Assembly: GCA_020024175.1 (NCBI GenBank)
Contig: JAHHUB010000107.1
Coordinates: 1-5,759, forward strand
Direction: 5' to 3'
Length of the DNA stretch: 5,759 nt
Source of the DNA: Oscillospiraceae bacterium
GTDB lineage: Bacteria; Bacillota; Clostridia; Oscillospirales; Ruminococcaceae
Part shown: positions 1 through 5,759 of the stretch, piece after piece
Layout of the letters: every line of letters starts with the position of its first letter
Numbering within the stretch: the first letter of the stretch is position 1
Notes under the pieces: model-generated
Seen by the model: only the letters and a program-made list of their open reading frames with translations
Database searches by the model: none
What the model was told of the DNA's origin: nothing
Position numbers and translations under genes: made by a program

Positions 1-1285
1 CTGATATACCACTTGGGTTGGCAGTAAAATCCTGTTTCCATTCATCGGATTTTACTGACCACATATAGCAGTAATTTTCCAGTTTTGAGCTATCCACACC
101 CTCCAGCGGACTTAGAGGTGATTTGGCACATTTGATTAAATTTTCAGTGGTTAATCCGTTTACAGAACAGCTTAAAAAAGCATTAAGTCCTACAATCAAA
201 GGCATATCGGAAATATCTTTTCTGCTATCCATATAATAGGGAATAGCAAATTTTCTGAAAACCCGTGGCAATATTTTTTCATATGGTGAAAGTTCTCGGG
301 TAATCACTGCAATTTCCTTGTATTTATAGCCTTTATCACAGACAAGTTCTTTTATAGCGGCTGCAATATTTAAAACTTCATCATAAGGATTTTTGGCTTC
401 ATACAGATTTATGCCATCTGTTAATTTTTCTCCGCTTATTTCATCATCAGTGAGAAAATATCTTTCAATATTGTTAAGAGCGGAAGTTTTAAAACTGTTT
501 TCAGCCATTTGAGTACCTACTTCCAAATTATGTTCATGGGCATAGGCTCTCATTTTTGTAATTGTTTTGTTTACAGGTTCAAAAACCTGACTTTTATCAT
601 TAAATCCCGAGGTGCAAAATGCTCCATATATAGCTGCCGCATCTTCGGTCATAACAGACAGCATATTGTGTTCCACAGGTGAAAAAGCCATAAAAGAATC
701 TATAAAAATTATTTTATCCTTAAAATATTTGCCTTCAACAGCTTTTCTTATTGCTTTTTTTAAATTATCTTTGGGGTCTGCACCGTTTTTTCCCAAAACA
801 GCATTATAAGCTGTGTATACAGCACTTAAATCAGATAATTTTTCTTTTAATTCTTTTTCTTCACAAATTTTTGAAATATTTTCTATATCGTTGGAATCTG
901 CCCCTGCTGATTTTAAATCATCCAAAGTTTCCACCATAGATTTTACAAAAGCCGTATTTTTCTTATAAGAATTATAAACTTTCAGTTCATCTTTAAGTTC
1001 ATTTAAAGTTACTGCCATAAGAAGTTGTTTTTGCATATCGGAAAGTACGGTTTTTGCACCGCCATAAAGTTTAAAAATATCATAGGATAATCTGGTAAAA
1101 CTTAAAACCTTTATATTTTTGGCTTTTTTGGCACCGAATTTCCTGTAAACCTGTTTTTCTGCTTCAAAGGAAAACTGCTCGGGTACAATAAGAATAATTT
1201 CTTTGTCCTGTGCATATTTTCCCATAATGTCATAGAGAAGTTCTGTTTTTCCGCTGCCTGCTCTTCCCAAAATAAAATTCAGCAT
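1..1285 (-). CDS. addB: ATP-dependent helicase/nuclease subunit B (AddB), N-terminal part, cut by window edge
   Basis: AddB partners AddA in the helicase-nuclease that resects double-strand DNA ends for RecA-dependent repair in Gram-positive bacteria. The frame is open from the ATG at 1285 to the window edge and gives 428 residues of a protein that is usually about 1100-1170 long. Visible motifs are a Walker A loop GRAGSGKT (7-14), VPEQFSFEAE (34-43), LSFTRLSY (61-68), IFIDSFMAFSPVE (193-205, the motif II-like region), an EAKNPYDEV segment (296-304), EIAVITRELSPYE (324-336) and IPYYMDSRKDIS (348-359). All fit the AddB helicase-like half. The C-terminal nuclease domain with its iron-sulfur cysteines would lie beyond the left edge, so nuclease competence cannot be judged. 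The start is supported by an AAAGGTG site five bases upstream and by the Walker A at its usual distance from the N-terminus. An addA gene directly downstream, outside the window, is expected from the usual gene order but not seen. Confidence 0.95.
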   Translation of the reverse strand, partial: MLNFILGRAGSGKTELLYDIMGKYAQDKEIILIVPEQFSFEAEKQVYRKFGAKKAKNIKVLSFTRLSYDIFKLYGGAKTVLSDMQKQLLMAVTLNELKDELKVYNSYKKNTAFVKSMVETLDDLKSAGADSNDIENISKICEEKELKEKLSDLSAVYTAYNAVLGKNGADPKDNLKKAIRKAVEGKYFKDKIIFIDSFMAFSPVEHNMLSVMTEDAAAIYGAFCTSGFNDKSQVFEPVNKTITKMRAYAHEHNLEVGTQMAENSFKTSALNNIERYFLTDDEISGEKLTDGINLYEAKNPYDEVLNIAAAIKELVCDKGYKYKEIAVITRELSPYEKILPRVFRKFAIPYYMDSRKDISDMPLIVGLNAFLSCSVNGLTTENLIKCAKSPLSPLEGVDSSKLENYCYMWSVKSDEWKQDFTANPSGIS

Positions 1286-1290
1286 TTTTT

Positions 1291-1297
1291 CACCTTT
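1291..1297 (-). promoter_or_regulatory. Ribosome binding site of addB
   Basis: On the minus strand the sequence reads AAAGGTG, followed by five A residues and then the ATG at 1285. The good match and spacing fix the addB start. Confidence 0.75.
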
Positions 1298-1311
1298 TTC
1301 CTTTTTTATTC

Positions 1312-1320
1312 AATATAACA
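1312..1320 (-). promoter_or_regulatory. Possible extended -10 promoter for addB
   Basis: The minus strand reads TGTTATATT, an extended -10 element (TG, one base, then TATATT) about 27 bases before the addB start. No good -35 hexamer is found at 16-18 bases, because that position falls in the arm of the upstream terminator. Extended -10 promoters can work with a poor -35. Its place between the terminator and addB makes sense, since addB would otherwise depend on read-through from pncB. The implied leader is only about 20 bases. The call rests on motif reading alone. Confidence 0.4.
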
Positions 1321-1331
1321 GCTCCATATAA

Positions 1332-1366
1332 AAATAAAGGGAGGACTTTGCATCCTCTCTTTATTT
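1332..1366 (-). terminator. Rho-independent-type hairpin terminator after pncB
   Basis: Two 14-base arms (1332-1345 and 1353-1366) pair around a 7-base loop. The core of the stem is AGAGGA/TCCTCC and the outer part is A/T only. In the minus-strand transcript the 3' arm runs straight into a U-rich tail (CTTTATTTTTATA). There is one internal mismatch, A against C between positions 1358 and 1340, which becomes a G-U pair if read on the plus strand. The hairpin begins 16 bases past the pncB stop, so it most likely ends the leftward operon and separates it from addB. Confidence 0.8.
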
Positions 1367-1382
1367 ATGCTAAAACTTACTT

Positions 1383-2855
1383 TTATTTTGTTTTGGAATC
1401 TGTTCCGTTAATTTCGTTGAGCATACTTATCTTCAAATCATAAAGTGTTTGAGAAAGGTCAACATAATAGTTGTGTGGATTTTCAAACCTTTTAACTTCA
1501 TCCCAAAGTGTATTGATTTGTTCTTTGGTGTACTGCTTAATATCATCTATATCAGGCAGATTGTATACTTGTTTTCCTTTTTCAAATATCTTAACCAAAA
1601 TAGGCTTTGATACAAAATTTTCCAAGGTGCATTTCTTCCATGGAGATTTTGGGTCAAATATAGTAAGAGGCTTTGTATCATCAACTTTTTCATCAAATAA
1701 AGTAATATAGTCTGCCATTGCCTTACCGTTTTCCCTGTCATAAAGCCTGTAAACCATTTTAAAAGACGGATTTGTAATTTTTTCAATACTTTCGCTGACT
1801 TTAATCTTGGGGACAAGTTTTCCGTCCTTTTCAACAGCGGCAAGTTTATAAACACCACCAAAAACAGGATCTGATTTACTTGTAATAAGATTTTCACCAA
1901 CACCAAATAAATCTATTTTGGCACCTTGGATAAATAAATCCCTGATTATATATTCGTCCAAAGAGTTGGATGCTACAATTTTTACATCTTCAAAACCTGA
2001 TTCGTCCAAAATCTTTCTTATTTTCTTGGAGAGATATGCAAGGTCTCCGCTGTCAATTCTGACTCCCTTTGGTCTGTATCCCATAGGCAACAAAACTTCG
2101 TTAAACACTTTGATAGCATTTGGAAGTCCTGATTTCAGCACATTATATGTATCTATAAGAAGTGTGCAGTCATCGGGATAAATTCTCGCATATTCTGCAA
2201 AAGCTTCATATTCGCTGTCAAACATTTGAACCCAGCTATGTGCCATAGTTCCAACTGCTTTAATTTTATAATCTCTGTCAGTGATAGCACAGGCTGTGGC
2301 ATCACAGCCGCCGATATATGCAGCTCTGGCACCCAGAATAGCAGCATCATAGCTTTGAGCTCTGCGGGAGCCGAATTCAAAAATACCTCTGCCATCTGCT
2401 GCTCTGACAATTCTGTTAGCCTTTGTTGCTACCAATGATTGATGATTTATAGTGAGCAATGTCATAGTTTCAATTAACTGTGCCTGCATAATAGGGCCTT
2501 TGATTACTACAACAGGCTCCCCGGGGAACATTGGTGTACCTTCTTTAAGAGCCCAAACATCACATTTAAATTCAAAGTTTTTGAGATATTGAAGGAATTT
2601 TTCAGAGAATTTATTTCTTCCTCTCAAATATTCTATATCTTCATCACTAAAATGGAGGTTTCTCAAATAATTCACCAGTTGCTCAAGTCCTGCAAAAATC
2701 GCAAAACCTCCGTTATCGGGAATTTTTCTGAAAAACATATCAAAAACTGCCTCTTTGTTTTCAAAGCCGTTTTCCAAATATCCGTTTGCCATAGTAAGTT
2801 CATAGAAATCTACCAACATTGTAAGATTTCTCTCATTTTTCATTATACCTTCCAT
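1383..2855 (-). CDS. pncB: Nicotinate phosphoribosyltransferase
   Basis: PncB makes nicotinate mononucleotide from nicotinate and phosphoribosyl pyrophosphate, with ATP hydrolysis, as the entry step of the Preiss-Handler NAD salvage route in the cytoplasm. The 490-residue product has the usual length for the Gram-positive form. Visible family motifs are DFYELTM (16-22), FGSRRAQ (161-167), GTMAHSWVQMF (202-212) with His206 at the place of the conserved phosphorylated histidine, LIDTYN (233-238), RIDSGDL (266-272), VASNSLDE (294-301), FGVGENLITS (317-326) and PVFGGVYKL (330-338). No key motif is missing. A longer reading from TTG 2873 is possible, but that codon lies on the ribosome site, so the ATG at 2855 is preferred. 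ATG 2843 is a weaker alternative because its purine run is only three bases away. The gene starts 14 bases after the stop of the membrane protein gene, which suggests one transcript, and a terminator follows it. Confidence 0.96.
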   Translation of the reverse strand: MEGIMKNERNLTMLVDFYELTMANGYLENGFENKEAVFDMFFRKIPDNGGFAIFAGLEQLVNYLRNLHFSDEDIEYLRGRNKFSEKFLQYLKNFEFKCDVWALKEGTPMFPGEPVVVIKGPIMQAQLIETMTLLTINHQSLVATKANRIVRAADGRGIFEFGSRRAQSYDAAILGARAAYIGGCDATACAITDRDYKIKAVGTMAHSWVQMFDSEYEAFAEYARIYPDDCTLLIDTYNVLKSGLPNAIKVFNEVLLPMGYRPKGVRIDSGDLAYLSKKIRKILDESGFEDVKIVASNSLDEYIIRDLFIQGAKIDLFGVGENLITSKSDPVFGGVYKLAAVEKDGKLVPKIKVSESIEKITNPSFKMVYRLYDRENGKAMADYITLFDEKVDDTKPLTIFDPKSPWKKCTLENFVSKPILVKIFEKGKQVYNLPDIDDIKQYTKEQINTLWDEVKRFENPHNYYVDLSQTLYDLKISMLNEINGTDSKTK

Positions 2856-2862
2856 TTTATTA

Positions 2863-2871
2863 CTTCCTCTC
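2863..2871 (-). promoter_or_regulatory. Ribosome binding site that decides the pncB start
   Basis: The minus strand reads GAGAGGAAG, seven bases before the ATG at 2855. The site overlaps the stop codon of the upstream gene (2870-2872) and also overlaps the in-frame TTG at 2873, so that TTG cannot use it. The overlap may couple translation of the two genes, which is an inference from the spacing. Confidence 0.7.
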
Positions 2872-3361
2872 AATTTTTAAAATTAAACCTTATTTTTTCT
2901 TCTTTTGAACCTACAGATTCCATACTGCCCATATCATAAGCTGTTATCAGAGCATATCCTTCGGGATTTGTTTTTTTGGTTATATTCTCTGTTTCAAATT
3001 GGATTTTCTGATCATTTTCATTGGGGTATATATAATCACTTTCGGAAATTTTATTTTCATCGCTGTCAAAAATCTCAACTTTAACCATACATATATTGTC
3101 TTTTCCCAAATAAAAATTATATTCTCCTGTTTGTTCTTTAAGATTTATCATAACTTCTGTGCTTATCTCATAATAAACGGTTTTTTCATAATTATATTCC
3201 TCAGAATTTACAATTTCCTCGGAAGAATTGCTGTTTTCCTTATTATTTTGAAATAATATCAAAGCAATGCCTGCAATAATAAAAACCAAAAATACAGCCA
3301 ACAACGATATAATTATAATATTCTGTGTGTTCTTTTTATTTCTGACTTTCCTTACCGACAT
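2870..3361 (-). CDS. Small single-pass membrane protein, unknown function
   Basis: I do not recognise a named family. The 163-residue product has a basic N-terminus (RKVRNKK, residues 4-10), a single hydrophobic helix at about 14-37, and a polar Ser/Glu/Asn-rich linker at about 40-56. A probable beta-rich domain of about 100 residues follows (about 60-163). The charge pattern predicts N-terminus inside and the domain outside the cell. There is no lipobox, and the only cysteine, Cys91, lies in the outer domain. The C-terminal part, with ESDYIYP (107-113) and GYALITAYD (135-143), loosely resembles short Ig-like domains of clostridial surface proteins; this is a weak, unaligned impression. The start is supported by AGAGGTG four bases before the ATG and by a promoter further upstream. 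The gene leads an apparent two-gene operon with pncB, which could mean a role linked to nicotinate use or simply shared transcription. Confidence 0.85.
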   Translation of the reverse strand: MSVRKVRNKKNTQNIIIISLLAVFLVFIIAGIALILFQNNKENSNSSEEIVNSEEYNYEKTVYYEISTEVMINLKEQTGEYNFYLGKDNICMVKVEIFDSDENKISESDYIYPNENDQKIQFETENITKKTNPEGYALITAYDMGSMESVGSKEEKIRFNFKN

Positions 3362-3404
3362 TTTTCACCTCTTATTATATTTTACTTACTTGTATAACAC
3401 CGTT

Positions 3405-3433
3405 ATTATAGCATATTTTTTTTTAATACACAA
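3405..3433 (-). promoter_or_regulatory. Promoter of the leftward membrane protein-pncB operon
   Basis: The minus strand carries a perfect TATAAT at 3405-3410, preceded by TGC to make an extended -10. A TTGTGT -35 lies at 3428-3433, 17 bases away. The -35 matches only the TTG of the consensus. Transcription would begin near 3398, leaving a leader of about 37 bases with AGAGGTG at 3366-3372. The spacer includes a run of nine A (T on the plus strand) at 3416-3424. Confidence 0.72.
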
Positions 3434-3439
3434 TTATTC

Positions 3440-3468
3440 TTTATAAATTTTATGAAATGTGTTAAAAT
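3440..3468 (+). promoter_or_regulatory. Promoter of the rightward radical SAM-ChrB_N operon
   Basis: The plus strand has a TTTATA -35 at 3440-3445, exactly 17 bases, and a TAAAAT -10 at 3463-3468. A TG one base upstream of the -10 (3460-3461) makes it extended. Transcription would begin near 3475. This puts the ATG at 3452 outside the transcript and supports the ATG at 3503 as the start. Its -35 sits only six bases from the -35 of the leftward promoter, so the two polymerase sites are back to back. Confidence 0.65.
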
Positions 3469-3486
3469 GGATTCAATTAGTATTTT

Positions 3487-3492
3487 GAAAGG
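3487..3492 (+). promoter_or_regulatory. Ribosome binding site that decides the radical SAM gene start
   Basis: GAAAGG lies ten bases before the ATG at 3503. It is a moderate site with slightly long spacing. The upstream ATG at 3452 has only A/T-rich sequence before it and no such site. Confidence 0.6.
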
Positions 3493-3502
3493 TTATTTAT
3501 CA

Positions 3503-5182
3503 ATGAAAGTTTTATTTACAGCTATAAATGCAAAATTTCTGCACACAAATATCGCTGTGCGTTATTTAAACAAAATTTGCAAAGAAAGCAGGGAATTTGA
3601 CACTTCCTATGCCGAATATACCATAAACAACAGCAAAGATATAATTTTACAGGAATTGGTGGAGCAATCCCCGGATGTAATAGCATTTTCCTGCTATTTA
3701 TGGAATGTAGGTATGGTCTGTGATATTTCAAAATGCCTTAGAAAAGTTGCCCCGAAAACAAAAATAATCTTCGGAGGCCCGGAAGTGTCTTTTTATGACA
3801 GTATAAAAAATCTCCCCTGCGACTATCTTATAAAAGGTGAAGGAGAAAATGTCATACTTCAGCTTTTAAGAAATATCTCAAAAGGTAAACAAACAGAAAA
3901 TATTATAGAAAGCAAAGAAGCTTTTGATATAAATAAACTGCCTTTTCCATATGAAAATGAACTGCCTCATTTGCCAAACCGCACCCTGTATTATGAAGCC
4001 TCCCGTGGTTGTCCTTTCAGATGTGCTTACTGTTTGTCAGGTTCCGAACATGGTGTGAGATTTAAAGATTTGGATATAATAAAAAAAGAACTTAAAATTT
4101 TTATGGATGCCAAAGTAAGACAGGTTAAATTTGTAGACAGAACTTTTAACTGCAACAAAAAAATCTGTAAGGCTGTTTGGAACTACATAAAAGAAAACAA
4201 TAATGGAATAACTAATTTTCACTTTGAAATTTCCGCTGATCTTATTGATGATGAAATGATGGATATAATTTTATCCATGCCTCAGGGACTTATCCAGTTG
4301 GAAGTAGGAGTTCAGTCCACTAATTTAAAAACACTGGCAGCTATAAACCGTACAACAAATTTAGAAAAACTCTTTGAAAAAACCGATAAAATAAATGCAT
4401 CAGGAAATGTTCATCTTCATTTGGATTTAATTGCAGGACTTCCCTATGAAGATATATACTCATTCAGAAAATCCTTTAACGATGTTTTTTCACACAAACC
4501 TCAGCAATTACAGCTTGGTATGCTCAAACTCTTAAAAGGGTCTGCATTATATGGTGAATACAAAAATTACAGCATGGAATTTTGTCATTATTCACCTTAT
4601 GAAATTCTCTCCACTCATGTTCTTCCATACAATGATTTAATTAAACTGAAAAAAGTGGAAGAAGTAACTGAATTATTCTACAATTCCGGCAGATTTGAAA
4701 ATACACTGTATTATTTGATAAATTTTTTTCCATCAGCTTTTGATTTGTTTTTTTCACTGGGTCATTTTTATTTTGACAAAAATTATCATTTAATTCCTCT
4801 AAGCAAAGACGGTCAATACAACTGCTTAAAGCTTTTTCATGAGGAAAAAATCGGTGAAATTACTGACAAATTCCGTGAACTTATAAGGTTTGACATGATT
4901 CGTCATGAAAAACCTAAGAAAATTCCTCATTGGGCAGCGGGGAAAAGACAAATTTCACGAAATGATACACTGGAATTTTTAAAAAACCAAGAAAATACAA
5001 AAAAATATCTCCCGGAATACAAAGATTTTGCTGCCAAAGATATTATGGCTCATATTCATATTGAAGCTTTTGACTATGATATGACAAGTACAGAAAAAGA
5101 AGAAAAACCTGTCATACTGCTTTTTGACTATAACAAAAGATGTATTTTGGGCAGAGCTAAAACCATAAAAATAAATCTGTAA
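3503..5182 (+). CDS. B12-binding-type radical SAM protein, DUF4080-like
   Basis: A predicted radical S-adenosylmethionine enzyme whose substrate is not known. The 559-residue product opens with a Rossmann-like B12-binding-type domain (about 1-135), marked by the family-like ALNAKxxHTN-type start (AINAKFLHTNIAVR, 7-20), PDVIAFSCYLWN (57-68) and FGGPEVS (90-96). The DxHxxG motif of His-on cobalamin binders is absent. The radical SAM barrel (about 160-370) has the cluster motif GCPFRCAYC with Cys170, Cys174 and Cys177, then VKFVDRTFN (208-216), LEVGVQSTN (266-274) and LDLIAGLP (307-314). The remainder (about 370-559, including EAFDYD and LLFDYNKR) fits the DUF4080 tail. I chose ATG 3503 because the family-like N-terminus begins there, a ribosome site precedes it, and the apparent promoter covers the longer reading from 3452. 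Relatives are usually annotated only as B12-binding radical SAM proteins. It likely shares a transcript with the following gene. Confidence 0.92.
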   Translation: MKVLFTAINAKFLHTNIAVRYLNKICKESREFDTSYAEYTINNSKDIILQELVEQSPDVIAFSCYLWNVGMVCDISKCLRKVAPKTKIIFGGPEVSFYDSIKNLPCDYLIKGEGENVILQLLRNISKGKQTENIIESKEAFDINKLPFPYENELPHLPNRTLYYEASRGCPFRCAYCLSGSEHGVRFKDLDIIKKELKIFMDAKVRQVKFVDRTFNCNKKICKAVWNYIKENNNGITNFHFEISADLIDDEMMDIILSMPQGLIQLEVGVQSTNLKTLAAINRTTNLEKLFEKTDKINASGNVHLHLDLIAGLPYEDIYSFRKSFNDVFSHKPQQLQLGMLKLLKGSALYGEYKNYSMEFCHYSPYEILSTHVLPYNDLIKLKKVEEVTELFYNSGRFENTLYYLINFFPSAFDLFFSLGHFYFDKNYHLIPLSKDGQYNCLKLFHEEKIGEITDKFRELIRFDMIRHEKPKKIPHWAAGKRQISRNDTLEFLKNQENTKKYLPEYKDFAAKDIMAHIHIEAFDYDMTSTEKEEKPVILLFDYNKRCILGRAKTIKINL

Positions 5183-5198
5183 AATATAATTTGTACAA

Positions 5199-5205
5199 AG
5201 AGGTG
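5199..5205 (+). promoter_or_regulatory. Ribosome binding site supporting a TTG start
   Basis: AGAGGTG lies five bases before the TTG at 5211. The strong site with ideal spacing makes the non-ATG start credible. There is no in-frame ATG until codon 32, inside the conserved region. Confidence 0.8.
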
Positions 5206-5210
5206 ATAAT

Positions 5211-5723
5211 TTGATTAAAAATTACAAATGGCTTGCTATTTCCTATACAGTTCCCCGCACTCCTTCAAAATCCAGGGTATATGTTTGGCGAAAACTGAAA
5301 GAAATGGGCTCAGAACCATTAAATCAGGGAATTTCTCTGCTGCCTGCCAATGATGATAACTATGAAAAATTTAAAAACCTCAAAAATAAAATTTTATCGT
5401 TGAAAGGTGATGCAAAGATTTTATTTCTTGAGTTTGAGGATGAAAAAGAAAGCCACCGAATGAAAGAAATTTTTAAAAACAACACCAAAGAAGAATATAA
5501 ATCTCTTATCACCGAATGTAAAAAAATATTGAGTGGAATGAAAAACAAATCAAGACAATCAAGTGAAATTAATAAAAAAATCAAAGAAGTAAACCGCAGC
5601 TACAAAAAGGTAAAAGAAAAACAGTTTTTCCCCGAAGAACTGTCAAAAGAGTTGGAAAATGAAATCAATGAAATTAAAGACTCCATGAAAGATATTCAAA
5701 ATGATCTTAAAAATTTGTTTTAA
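5211..5723 (+). CDS. ChrB N-terminal domain-like protein
   Basis: The first 45 or so residues match the pattern of the ChrB N-terminal domain: KWLAISYTVPRTPSKS (6-21), RVYVWRKLKEMG (22-33), then GISLLP (40-45). ChrB is known as a regulator of chromate resistance, but this 170-residue product lacks the chromate-responsive C-terminal domain of full-length ChrB. Short stand-alone forms of about this size are common, so it is probably complete. Residues from about 80 onward are helical, very Lys/Glu-rich and probably coiled-coil (about 115-168). The N-terminal strand-helix layout resembles the Cas2-like domain of PaaX regulators, which would suggest nucleic-acid contact; that is an inference. The gene uses a TTG start 28 bases after the radical SAM gene, with no promoter or terminator seen between, so co-transcription is likely. 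No chrA is visible, so chromate resistance should not be assigned. Confidence 0.82.
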   Translation: MIKNYKWLAISYTVPRTPSKSRVYVWRKLKEMGSEPLNQGISLLPANDDNYEKFKNLKNKILSLKGDAKILFLEFEDEKESHRMKEIFKNNTKEEYKSLITECKKILSGMKNKSRQSSEINKKIKEVNRSYKKVKEKQFFPEELSKELENEINEIKDSMKDIQNDLKNLF

Positions 5724-5759
5724 ATTAAACAGTTTTTATCTTACAACATAAAACAGCCG
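5724..5759. other. Tail of the window with no gene seen
   Basis: These 36 A/T-rich bases follow the stop codon of the ChrB_N-like gene. No complete hairpin, ribosome site or start codon can be supported. The final bases (ACAGCCG) could be the first arm of a terminator that continues past the edge, but that cannot be tested here. Confidence 0.5.

Noticed and set aside
612..939. Two overlapping plus-strand open frames opposite addB
   Set aside because: They lie antisense to a clear AddB frame, have no ribosome site worth naming and give no recognisable protein.
1547..1906. 119-codon minus-strand frame within pncB
   Set aside because: It is a frame-shifted reading of pncB, whose own frame carries all the family motifs without a break.
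2589..2939. 116-codon plus-strand frame opposite the start of pncB
   Set aside because: It is antisense to pncB and to the end of the membrane protein gene, with no ribosome site or domain.
2999..3256. Hydrophobic 85-codon plus-strand frame that looks like a membrane protein
   Set aside because: Its hydrophobicity comes from reading A/T-rich complementary codons of the real minus-strand gene. It has no start signals.
3361..3502. Riboswitch, such as a cobalamin or NAD element, in the divergent region
   Set aside because: The leaders implied by the promoters are only about 28 and 37 bases, too short for a known aptamer, and no conserved core was seen.
4037..4222. Minus-strand frames inside the radical SAM gene (also 3522-3731) and inside the ChrB_N-like gene (5360-5584)
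   Set aside because: They are antisense to genes with strong family motifs and have no ribosome sites.
5211..5723. Chromate resistance operon
   Set aside because: Only the ChrB N-terminal-like domain is present. The chromate-sensing C-terminal domain and chrA are not in the window, and the gene sits with a radical SAM gene.
1..5759. Mobile element, CRISPR array, tRNA or rRNA
   Set aside because: No repeated spacer pattern, terminal inverted repeats, transposase or integrase motifs, or recognisable RNA gene was found on either strand.

Overview
The window comes from a low-GC chromosome, most likely a Bacillota of the class Clostridia. The evidence is the strongly A/T-biased third codon positions, strong purine-rich ribosome sites of the AGAGGTG type, extended -10 promoters, an AddB-type (not RecC-type) recombination nuclease and a Gram-positive-style PncB. 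This placement is inferred from those traits, and the genus cannot be named. Everything looks chromosomal: there is no transposase, integrase, CRISPR array, tRNA or rRNA.

The layout is two gene groups facing away from each other across a short promoter region near 3362-3502. Leftwards on the minus strand lie a small single-pass membrane protein of unknown function (2870-3361), then nicotinate phosphoribosyltransferase pncB (1383-2855) 14 bases after it, then a hairpin terminator (1332-1366). After the terminator comes addB, the N-terminal 428 residues of the AddAB helicase-nuclease subunit B, which runs off the left edge (1-1285). It probably has its own weak promoter just after the terminator. 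Rightwards on the plus strand lie a cobalamin-binding-type radical SAM protein with a DUF4080-like C-terminus (3503-5182) and, 28 bases on, a TTG-started small protein resembling the N-terminal domain of ChrB (5211-5723). The last 36 bases hold no gene that can be recognised.

Known roles are NAD salvage from nicotinate (PncB) and double-strand break end processing (AddB). The two rightward genes appear to be co-transcribed. The radical SAM protein has an intact CxxxCxxC cluster motif but no DxHxxG cobalamin signature, and its substrate is unknown. The ChrB_N-like protein lacks the chromate-sensing C-terminal domain, and no chrA is visible. This orphan pair, and the membrane protein placed ahead of pncB, are the least explained parts. 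Two start codons matter: the radical SAM gene should begin at 3503, because its apparent promoter lies over the upstream ATG at 3452, and pncB should begin at 2855, not at the TTG at 2873.
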